Source: an uncultured Anaerolineaceae bacterium (GTDB lineage: Bacteria; Chloroflexota; Anaerolineae; Anaerolineales; Anaerolineaceae). Taken from it: a DNA stretch of 8,973 bases. Position numbers and translations under genes: made by a program. The stretch is taken from the NCBI GenBank assembly GCA_937894825.1, contig CALCQT010000124.1, positions 1 through 8,973 of the forward strand, in the 5' to 3' direction. The notes beneath the pieces were generated by a model that did no database searches, was not told the origin of the DNA, and saw only the letters and a program-made list of their open reading frames with translations. Within the stretch, counting starts at the first letter, position 1; every line of letters starts with the position of its first letter. Shown piece by piece: positions 1 through 5,605 of the stretch.

Positions 1-197
1 ATAGAATAATTTTATTGAAATAAACATTTCTATCTTTTCGATTTAAGAAAAAATAAAGAGAACAAAAATAATTATATTTTTAGTGATTTAAAAAAATCAT
101 AATGCACTCTTTTTTTAATTTTATCAGATAGAAAGTAACTCCGAATCATATTAAATGAACGGCTCGGAGCGATAAAAAAAACAGCCGAAATGATTTT

Positions 198-230
198 GCT
201 TTGAAAATAAACGCATCTTTCAAGCAAAGC
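198..230 (+). repeat. Inverted repeat / possible RNA hairpin in the leader
   Basis: GCTTTG at 198-203 is the reverse complement of CAAAGC at 225-230. An alternative pairing joins GCTT (198-201) with AAGC (227-230) and then TGAAA (202-206) with TTTCA (218-222), leaving a four-base bulge and giving nine pairs. The second arm runs straight into the short palindrome AGCGCGCT (228-235). It could be a leader RNA structure. No T-run follows, so it is not an intrinsic terminator. Confidence 0.35.
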
Positions 231-245
231 GCGCTTAAGTTCCAT

Positions 246-262
246 CCGAAAGAGGATTTCGG
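246..262 (+). repeat. Perfect 6-bp hairpin CCGAAA-N5-TTTCGG
   Basis: CCGAAA (246-251) and TTTCGG (257-262) are perfect reverse complements around the five-base loop GAGGA. The loop is purine-rich and resembles a Shine-Dalgarno core, but no start codon follows at a useful distance. A compact hairpin of this type in the leader of an antiterminator gene is a candidate recognition element, since LoaP-type NusG paralogues are known to use an RNA hairpin. The function here is inference. Confidence 0.35.
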
Positions 263-282
263 CAAACATATCAAAAAACCGG

Positions 283-301
283 TGACATGATTTGAATGTC
301 A
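283..301 (+). repeat. Inverted repeat TGACAT-N7-ATGTCA before the ops-like motif
   Basis: TGACAT (283-288) and ATGTCA (296-301) are perfect reverse complements separated by seven bases. The dyad ends four bases before the GC-rich ops-like stretch at 306-317 and 45 bases before the GTG start at 347. It could be a protein-binding operator or an RNA hairpin. With six pairs, and in a fairly AT-rich setting, it may also be chance. Confidence 0.35.
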
Positions 302-305
302 TAAG

Positions 306-317
306 GGCGGAGCTTGC
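306..317 (+). promoter_or_regulatory. ops-like element (GGCGGAGCTTGC), candidate antiterminator loading site
   Basis: The RfaH recruitment element ops has the core GGCGGTAGCGTG. This stretch aligns with it as GGCGG-AGCTTG, with one missing base and one substitution, and sits directly upstream of a NusG-paralogue gene. That is where self-regulated or operon-leading elements would be expected. The missing base is the T after GGCGG, and GGCGGAGCT also occurs once inside the next gene (1012-1020) as ordinary Gly-Gly-Ala coding sequence. The match is therefore suggestive only. Confidence 0.25.
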
Positions 318-335
318 CTGTTAGGAGAAATGGAC

Positions 336-340
336 GAGGG
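336..340 (+). promoter_or_regulatory. Ribosome binding site GAGGG deciding the GTG start
   Basis: GAGGG ends six bases before GTG at 347, a normal Shine-Dalgarno spacing. The same reading frame can be extended upstream to TTG at 314, but the only purine-rich sequence in front of that codon abuts it (GGAG at 309-312), so GTG at 347 is preferred. Confidence 0.6.
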
Positions 341-346
341 AATATT

Positions 347-880
347 GTGAACAAAATTTGGTCTGTCTTACAGAGCAAGACAAACAAGGAATTCTTTCTC
401 GCAAAACAGTTGGAAACGATGGGAGCGGAATTTTATCTTCCGCAACTGTCTGTTTGTCCTGTCAATCCCCGCTCGATGAAAACCAAACCTTATTTTCCGG
501 GTTATCTGTTTATCCGGGTAGATAAGGATGATCTCAATTTAATAAAATACAACCGAATCCCCGGAACAGTGGGGCTGCTATATTTTGGCGACGACCTGGC
601 CTATGTATCCGGAACCATCATTCAAGAGATCCAGACACGCGTACCAAAAATCGCCCAGCCCGGCGTCAACAATCTCCCGGGCCTGAAAAAAGGAGATCCG
701 GTCCTGGTCAACGCAGGCCCCTTCGCCGATTACGAGGGAATTTTCAACACTCGAATCAGCGGAACCGAACGCGTCAAAGTGCTGCTAAATCTGCTGCAGG
801 ATCGTCAAATCCTGATTGATCTGCCAGAATACGCGATCTGTGAGATAAAAACCGGCTATCCGTCAGCATTTTATTCATAA
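347..880 (+). CDS. NusG-like transcription antitermination factor (RfaH/UpxY/LoaP type)
   Basis: Predicted 177-residue specialised NusG paralogue that binds RNA polymerase and promotes read-through of a long polysaccharide operon. Residues 1-97 form the NGN domain, with the N-terminal IWSVLQS strand corresponding to NusG WYVLQ, and the family's hallmark PYFPGYLF at 48-55. A linker (about 98-113) leads to a C-terminal KOW domain whose KKGDPVLVNAGPFADYEGIF stretch (114-133) has the G-x-V/I pattern of the motif. The length is typical of the family. I start at GTG 347, which has GAGGG at good spacing. A TTG at 314 in the same frame would add 11 residues but lacks a usable ribosome site. It is the first gene, 17 bases before the kinase gene, which is the usual place for these factors. 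A housekeeping NusG would sit beside secE/rplK, so I favour the operon-specific class. Which subfamily it belongs to is not settled. Confidence 0.88.
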   Translation: MNKIWSVLQSKTNKEFFLAKQLETMGAEFYLPQLSVCPVNPRSMKTKPYFPGYLFIRVDKDDLNLIKYNRIPGTVGLLYFGDDLAYVSGTIIQEIQTRVPKIAQPGVNNLPGLKKGDPVLVNAGPFADYEGIFNTRISGTERVKVLLNLLQDRQILIDLPEYAICEIKTGYPSAFYS

Positions 881-897
881 AGGAAAAACTATTTTTA

Positions 898-2550
898 ATG
901 TCTACTGAATCAAATTCAGCGTACGAATTTGAAAGTGAAATTGATCTGGGCAGGTTTTTTTCACTTTTCAAACATTGGGCCTGGCTCATTTTTCTTACCG
1001 GCGCCATTTGCGGCGGAGCTGTGTTCTACTTTTGCCGGCAAATGACGCCAATCTATGAAGCGTCAACAACCATATTGGTCAACGAAGCGCCCGCGGATAA
1101 AAGTTCAGACTATAACTCCGTGTTGATGTCGCAAAAGCTGGCGGACACCTACTCTGAAATGATGATTACGACGCCCATCCTGCAGATGATCATTGATCAG
1201 CTTAAACTCGATTATTCCACCGAAGCATTAACGAAGATGGCGCGTGTTTCACCCTTGCGGGATACGCAGTTGATTGTTGTGACGGTCGAAAATCAGGACG
1301 TGTTCGTTGCGGCGGCCATCGCCAACACGATCGTGGAGATTTTTTCTGACTATATCCAGGGTATTCAGACTGAACGCTTTGTCCAATCGAAACAGGCACT
1401 GGAAAATCAGATCGCCGAGACAGACGCCCAAATAATCAAATATGAAGTCGAAGCGCTTAACGCACAGAAATTGGCGGAAAAAGAATCACTCACTGAAAAA
1501 GTTTCCCAATACCGTACCATTTATCTGACCTTGCAGCAATCCTATGAAAAGATTCGTCTGTATGAAGCGCAATCCGTATCCTCAATCGTACAGATTGAAC
1601 CTGCGTTACCCAACGAAAAACCTGTCAGGCCGAAAACAACGCAATATACTGCAATCGCATTTCTCGCCGGCGCTTTGCTGGTCACGATGTTTCTCTTCCT
1701 GCGTGAAATTATGGATGCTTCCGTCAAAACACCGGAGGAGATCACCGCACTCTTTGGGCTTCCGGTCCTGGGTGTCATCAATCATTTCAAAGTCAAAGAC
1801 GGACTTGCAGTCACAATGTCCGAACCACGGTCGCCAACCGCGGAAGCTTACCGCATGCTGCGCACCCAAATTCGTCATTCGGGAACAAACAATCCGGTAC
1901 GGAAACTTCTGGTGACCAGCTCCGAACCCAGAGAAGGGAAATCCACCATTGTCTGCAATCTGGGAATTGTAATGGCTCAGAATGGCCTCAATGTCGTATT
2001 AATCGATTGTGACTTGCGGGTACCGATTCTGCACAAATTCTTTGGATTGCCAAACGAATTCGGGTTTTCCACCATCTTCAGCGTACCGAATGAAAACCCG
2101 GTTAATTTATTGCAAGCGACTTCGATCCCATCATTAAAAGTGTTAACAAGCGGACCGCTCCCGCCCAACCCATCCGAATTAATTGGCTCGCCGCATACGA
2201 AGACTGCGCTTACCACCATAAGTCAATACGCGGATATCATCATCATCGACAGCCCGCCCGCGTTAGCCGTAACCGACGCCACCGTGCTGGGATCGCTCGT
2301 GGATGGCGTGCTGATGGTCGTTCGTCCAAACGTTACGCGGAAGAGCACGCTGCGCCAGGCAATCCTGCAATTCCAACAGGTAAATGCAAACATCCTTGGC
2401 ATTGTGTTTAATAATCTCAAGCTGAGGGGGAATCCATACGCGGGCCATTATCACAATTACAATAATTTTTCAAATTATCAGAAGTATTACTGGAAAAAGA
2501 AGCCGGAGAGTGCAGGAAAGTCCATGGAAAAACTAAATATGCTAAATTAG
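898..2550 (+). CDS. Wzc-like polysaccharide co-polymerase fused to BY-type tyrosine autokinase
   Basis: A 550-residue inner-membrane protein that sets polysaccharide chain length and couples synthesis to export through cycles of tyrosine autophosphorylation. The Wzz-type part has a first membrane span at about 27-47, a roughly 200-residue extracytoplasmic segment with a coiled-coil-like region near 155-225, a proline-rich PNEKPVRPK (238-246), and a second span at about 249-268. The cytoplasmic kinase has the oligomerisation motif ExxRxxR (E316, R319, R322), Walker A SSEPREGKST (341-350, K348), Walker A' VVLIDCDLR (366-374) and Walker B IIIIDSPP (447-454, D451). The tail has a tyrosine cluster: Y514, Y518, Y521, Y527, Y530, Y531. 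The extracytoplasmic part is much shorter than in E. coli Wzc and closer to Gram-positive CpsC/CapA, so the protein looks like CpsC and CpsD joined. ATG 898 follows AAAGGA at a rather long spacing. No cognate phosphatase gene is in the window. Confidence 0.93.
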   Translation: MSTESNSAYEFESEIDLGRFFSLFKHWAWLIFLTGAICGGAVFYFCRQMTPIYEASTTILVNEAPADKSSDYNSVLMSQKLADTYSEMMITTPILQMIIDQLKLDYSTEALTKMARVSPLRDTQLIVVTVENQDVFVAAAIANTIVEIFSDYIQGIQTERFVQSKQALENQIAETDAQIIKYEVEALNAQKLAEKESLTEKVSQYRTIYLTLQQSYEKIRLYEAQSVSSIVQIEPALPNEKPVRPKTTQYTAIAFLAGALLVTMFLFLREIMDASVKTPEEITALFGLPVLGVINHFKVKDGLAVTMSEPRSPTAEAYRMLRTQIRHSGTNNPVRKLLVTSSEPREGKSTIVCNLGIVMAQNGLNVVLIDCDLRVPILHKFFGLPNEFGFSTIFSVPNENPVNLLQATSIPSLKVLTSGPLPPNPSELIGSPHTKTALTTISQYADIIIIDSPPALAVTDATVLGSLVDGVLMVVRPNVTRKSTLRQAILQFQQVNANILGIVFNNLKLRGNPYAGHYHNYNNFSNYQKYYWKKKPESAGKSMEKLNMLN

Positions 2551-2560
2551 CACATCAATC

Positions 2561-2622
2561 CGCGCTTTCATTCATCCCATATTTTTGGGGAACAAGTTCT
2601 AAAACCCCAAAAGCGCGTTTTG
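2561..2622 (+). terminator. Nested dyad in the kinase-flippase spacer, possible weak terminator/attenuator
   Basis: TTTTGGGG (2583-2590) is the perfect complement of CCCCAAAA (2605-2612). Directly outside the right arm GCGCG (2613-2617) matches CGCGC (2561-2565) on the left, giving 13 pairs with a 17-base bulge on the left side only. TTTT (2618-2621) follows. A competing small hairpin can form: CAAAA (2608-2612) with TTTTG (2618-2622) around GCGCG. The T-run is short and the loop is 14 bases, so this is at best a weak intrinsic terminator. It is the sort of site that an antiterminator encoded upstream could override. The rest of the spacer (to 2687) has a T7 run at 2643-2649 without a stem before it. 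Confidence 0.35.
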
Positions 2623-2687
2623 AACCGGCCTGTCATCCGCAATTTTTTTCCTAAGAAACGGAATCCCGCTAAAACAACCATAGAATT

Positions 2688-3998
2688 ATGCCAATATTCT
2701 CCCGTCTAACTCAATTTATTCAAAATAATCAGATTGTTAAAAACATCAGTACGACCTTCGTTGTTTCGATTATCCTGCAGGCATTCGGCGTCATTACAGG
2801 AATGATCACAGCCAGATCGCTCGGCCCAACGGGAAAAGGAATTTTAACTGCCATCATCTTATGGCCGGGCATGTTGGCATCCATCGGAAGTGTTGGCATC
2901 ACCGAAGCGCTTTCTTATTTCGTTTCCAGAAAACCGGAGATGGATAAACAATTCCTGGCCACTTCATTAATCCTCGGGGTTATTCAATCCGTTTGCTTAA
3001 TTTTGCTTGGAATCATTGTTATTCCAATCGTTTTGAGAGACTATTCCCCCGAACACATCCGCCTGGGACTGACTTACCTCGCTTATATTCCTTTAAATTT
3101 TGGCATGTTGTACATACAAAATTTCTTAGGCGGGAAACTTCTGTTTCGAGAAGTAAACATCATCCGTTTTTCATTACCAGTGCTCATGGTTTTGGGGCTG
3201 GTGTTTTTTTTTGCGATAAACGCCCTCACAATAGAAAAAGTTATTTTGGTCTATCTGGCGGCGTACTTCCTTACATTGATCGTCGCAATCGCGTTGGCAG
3301 CCCGGCATCACCTGATCAGTTTTCATATAAAACTTCATTTGATCCGCCCTTTGTTAAGTTATGGGATCAAAGCCCACCTTTCAACGATTACAGCCTGGTT
3401 AAATAATCGCCTGGACCACATGATCATTTCCATCTTTCTTCCTCCGGAGGAGTTAGGATACTATGCGGTAGCGGTCACATTGACAACGGTCGTCACACTG
3501 GTTGGGTCAACCTTATCGATTGTAGCACTGCCAACCATCAGCAAAAAAGCTGCCGCGGGAAATGCAAACCGGACCATCAGCTATTTCGTCCAGCTGGCTT
3601 TTTGGGGCTCCGCAGCAATCGGAATCCTGACGGCCCTTCTGGCGCCTCAAATTATCCTTCTCTTTTTCGGGTCTGCGTACACAAAGGCGATATCGATCGC
3701 AAGCATTCTATGTATTGCCTCCATCCCACTCAGTACCAATACCGTGTTACAGACCGTGTTGAAAGCCGAGAACCTGCCCTTACGCGCCGGAATTTCCGAA
3801 ATTGTTGCCTTAACCGTTACCTTGCTTAGCCTGACAGTATTCTTACCCCGTTTCGGAATCCTCGGCGCAGCAATCGCTTCATTCCTGGCTTATCTGGCTG
3901 CCTTCGCCTATATGCTAAGATCCATCAGGAAGAGCTCCGGGCTGTCTTTATCGGAATTATTTATCCCCAATCGCGAATCATTTCTTTCCTTTAAATAA
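2688..3998 (+). CDS. Wzx-like polysaccharide flippase (MOP/MATE-type exporter superfamily)
   Basis: A 436-residue, very hydrophobic membrane protein expected to flip lipid-linked repeat units to the outer face of the cytoplasmic membrane. I count about 12 spans, for example near 20-42, 52-72, 92-116, 124-146, 162-180, 185-206, 258-281, 298-318, 333-355, 367-386 and 388-411. Family hallmarks are the ARSLGPTGKG stretch after the first span (42-51) and the NNRLDHMIISIFLPPEELGYYAVA-type segment (239-262), in which N240, R241, D243 and the E255-L-G-Y pattern are typical of O-antigen/teichoic acid flippases. The length is in the usual 400-500 range. The ATG at 2688 has no recognisable Shine-Dalgarno sequence, but the next in-frame ATG (residue 39) lies within the first span. 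It lies after a 137-base spacer and before the probable polymerase gene. The sugar unit it handles cannot be read from the sequence. Confidence 0.88.
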   Translation: MPIFSRLTQFIQNNQIVKNISTTFVVSIILQAFGVITGMITARSLGPTGKGILTAIILWPGMLASIGSVGITEALSYFVSRKPEMDKQFLATSLILGVIQSVCLILLGIIVIPIVLRDYSPEHIRLGLTYLAYIPLNFGMLYIQNFLGGKLLFREVNIIRFSLPVLMVLGLVFFFAINALTIEKVILVYLAAYFLTLIVAIALAARHHLISFHIKLHLIRPLLSYGIKAHLSTITAWLNNRLDHMIISIFLPPEELGYYAVAVTLTTVVTLVGSTLSIVALPTISKKAAAGNANRTISYFVQLAFWGSAAIGILTALLAPQIILLFFGSAYTKAISIASILCIASIPLSTNTVLQTVLKAENLPLRAGISEIVALTVTLLSLTVFLPRFGILGAAIASFLAYLAAFAYMLRSIRKSSGLSLSELFIPNRESFLSFK

Positions 3999-4053
3999 AT
4001 TTTCGAACTTTTGATATCCGAATTATGAACAGATGGAGATCTGACACGATAAA

Positions 4054-5424
4054 ATGTTGGCAAAGCTATCGGCCTCACAGGTATTAATCATTTCAGCGCT
4101 CATTTTCAGCGTTGAATTAACCGTCCTGGCAATCTTCTTAATTCAACGAAAATTATTCCATTGGCTGAACGTCGGCTTTTGGTCCTGGGTGGCTTTTTTC
4201 CTGTATTTCATTCTCTCCCCTCTGGGCGCTGTACTCAGCGGCAACCTGGAAAACCACGATTTTTACCTGAACCTCAGCGGCGGGCCAAGGCACGCACTAT
4301 GGATAACATTTGTAATCGTGATCGGGATCCTGGTATTTTTTATCGTCTATTTCAGAACCCACCCCAAAAGCATCAAACTCCCTCACAGCATAAATCCCAG
4401 TCCGAAATATCCGCGATTTTGGCTGTGGTTATTCCTGTTTTTGGGATTTGGCGGTTTTTCTTTGATCGCTTCACGATCCGGTATTACATCCTGGGGAGGT
4501 GACGCCACCGTAATCTCCGGACGTTTTTCCGGTGAGGTAACCGGGTACCAGCAAAACGGATATGTCTTTATGTTTTATCCGATTATTCTCCTCAATTTAT
4601 GGCCTAAGCCCGCTTACCGCGTATGGGGAGTACTCCTGGGATTGGTCTTTCTGGTATTCTCGCTTCCGCATGCCTGGTCGCGTTATATTACGATTTCCAT
4701 GATCATCGCACTGGTGATTACGTATTTGATAAAACAAAAGAAAACGAGCCCGCCAATCGGCTTCATTGCCATTCTTCTTTTCTGTGTGCTGCTGTTTCAG
4801 GCCCGGGGGCACACGACCTGGGATCTTTCCAACATCGGCGCATCAATCAGCGAGACTGTCACTGATATCAAAGGGCAGGGGCTGGCTCTGATTTCCGGCG
4901 TTGACACTCAAATGCTGCCAATTTTTTGGGTGGAAAGTTATTTAACAGACACCTGGACCGGTCATACATTCGGAATTCCCTTATTAAACTATATCCTCTT
5001 TGGTTGGATTCCGGGCCGGTTCTTTCCGCAAAAATATTTTATGGTCGACTGGTTGAATGCCCAACAGGAAAGTTATCCGCTGATTTATTCACAAGTGCTG
5101 TATGGCTCCAAATCCTCTCTCATCGGCAGTTTCTACCAAATGGGGGGATTCATCGGAGTCATTCTCCTGATGGCGGGGGCAGGTTGGCTTTGCCGAAGAT
5201 TTGACGCTTTTTTTGACCCGGACACGCCGATCATCACAAAAGCGCTTGGTGTGACTTTGATGAGCACGTTTTGGATGGTCTGGGGAAGTTCCGAAACCTG
5301 GGGACTGCAATCCATGGGGACAATGGCAATGCCTTATCTGGCAGGCGTCTTATTCTTTTTCAGGTCCTGGAGCGTGAATCCGGTCCCGCCAATACAGAAA
5401 AAGGCAAAATCTGAAATTCGCTGA
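4054..5424 (+). CDS. Multi-span membrane protein, probable Wzy-like polysaccharide polymerase
   Basis: A 456-residue protein with about ten or eleven membrane spans (near 9-30, 40-62, 81-100, 121-140, 169-183, 188-205, 209-227, 234-250, 308-320, 355-379, 396-411, 421-438) and a long soluble stretch between about 251 and 305. This layout, and its place beside the flippase and glycosyltransferase genes, fits a Wzy/oligosaccharide repeat-unit polymerase, which joins flipped units outside the membrane. Wzy proteins share little sequence, and I see no diagnostic motif, so the call rests on topology and context. A membrane acyltransferase or another EPS membrane protein is possible. The start ATG 4054 has only GGAG at 4034-4037, about 16 bases away. 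There is no better in-frame start nearby. It lies 55 bases after the flippase gene. The last codons contain a tandem CTGAAATT (5411-5418 and 5421-5428) that spans the stop. Confidence 0.65.
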   Translation: MLAKLSASQVLIISALIFSVELTVLAIFLIQRKLFHWLNVGFWSWVAFFLYFILSPLGAVLSGNLENHDFYLNLSGGPRHALWITFVIVIGILVFFIVYFRTHPKSIKLPHSINPSPKYPRFWLWLFLFLGFGGFSLIASRSGITSWGGDATVISGRFSGEVTGYQQNGYVFMFYPIILLNLWPKPAYRVWGVLLGLVFLVFSLPHAWSRYITISMIIALVITYLIKQKKTSPPIGFIAILLFCVLLFQARGHTTWDLSNIGASISETVTDIKGQGLALISGVDTQMLPIFWVESYLTDTWTGHTFGIPLLNYILFGWIPGRFFPQKYFMVDWLNAQQESYPLIYSQVLYGSKSSLIGSFYQMGGFIGVILLMAGAGWLCRRFDAFFDPDTPIITKALGVTLMSTFWMVWGSSETWGLQSMGTMAMPYLAGVLFFFRSWSVNPVPPIQKKAKSEIR

Positions 5425-5483
5425 AATTATGATCCGGATGTCAAAAATAGAATATCAAATCTGCCATCTTCGCTGACATCTCG

Positions 5484-5502
5484 CAGATACCCTTGGGTAC
5501 TG
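5484..5502 (+). repeat. Near-perfect 19-base dyad in the internal spacer
   Basis: CAG-A-TACCC-TT-GGGTA-CTG: both arms match over eight bases with a single unpaired A (5487) and a TT centre. The very tight centre is more like an operator for a dimeric protein than an RNA hairpin. The T5 run begins ten bases beyond the dyad, too far for a standard intrinsic terminator. Confidence 0.35.
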
Positions 5503-5535
5503 TAAGAACGACTTTTTCTCTTCACATATCCCTGT

Positions 5536-5551
5536 TCTGAAGGAATTCAGA
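5536..5551 (+). repeat. Small hairpin TCTGAA-GGAA-TTCAGA
   Basis: Six perfect pairs close a GGAA tetraloop. A flanking CCTG (5531-5534) and CAGG (5559-5562) could extend it with internal mismatches. It lies 55 bases before the ATG of the glycosyltransferase gene. No T-run follows, so it is not a terminator. Its function is unknown. Confidence 0.3.
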
Positions 5552-5605
5552 CCCAAAGCAGGATTTCAGAAAGAAACCTCAACGAATCGTGAAAGAACCG
5601 ATCCC

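Larger units (their letters stand above)
1..346 (+). promoter_or_regulatory. AT-rich structured leader upstream of the polysaccharide operon
   Basis: No convincing gene is visible here. The first 120 bases contain only 18 G/C, far below the roughly balanced composition of the genes that follow. After about 130 the composition rises and inverted repeats appear: an outer pair TTTTATC (119-125) with GATAAAA (171-177) enclosing CTCCGA (139-144) with TCGGAG (164-169), then further dyads listed separately. A -10-like CATAAT lies at 98-103 but has no good -35 partner at normal spacing, so no promoter is called. The position in front of an antiterminator-led operon suggests a promoter plus a transcribed 5' leader. 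That role is inferred, not shown. Confidence 0.5.
5425..5605 (+). other. Intergenic spacer between polymerase and glycosyltransferase genes
   Basis: This is the longest gap inside the gene block (181 bases) and has no credible ORF. It contains an 8-base palindrome ATCCGGAT (5432-5439), the dyad at 5484-5502, a T5 run (5513-5517) and a hairpin at 5536-5551. CTGACA (5473-5478) and TACTGT (5498-5503) could be read as poor -35/-10 boxes with a 19-base spacer. That is too weak to call a promoter. The spacing suggests an internal regulatory point or a gene-module junction. Confidence 0.4.

Noticed and set aside
98..103. CATAAT as a -10 promoter box
   Set aside because: No -35-like hexamer is found 16 to 18 bases upstream, and such matches are expected in sequence with about 15% GC.
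72..302. Open frame of 76 codons on the minus strand in the leader
   Set aside because: Its translation shows no recognisable domain, its composition follows the AT-rich background, and it runs opposite to the operon. It is more likely chance than a gene, though it is not overlapped by another CDS.
314..346. Upstream TTG start for the antiterminator
   Set aside because: It would add residues PVRRNGRGNI ahead of the NGN strand, has no ribosome site at a normal distance, and would overlap the ops-like motif. GTG 347 fits the family's N-terminus better.
1012..1020. Second GGCGGAGCT as another antiterminator site
   Set aside because: It encodes Gly-Gly-Ala in the first membrane span of the kinase fusion, so the sequence is explained by coding constraint.
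2643..2649. T7 run before the flippase gene as an intrinsic terminator
   Set aside because: No GC-rich stem directly precedes it; only three-base complementarity is found.
5411..5428. Tandem CTGAAATT repeat at the end of the polymerase gene
   Set aside because: Only two short copies, in low-complexity A/T-rich sequence around a stop codon; no sign of an attachment site or target duplication.
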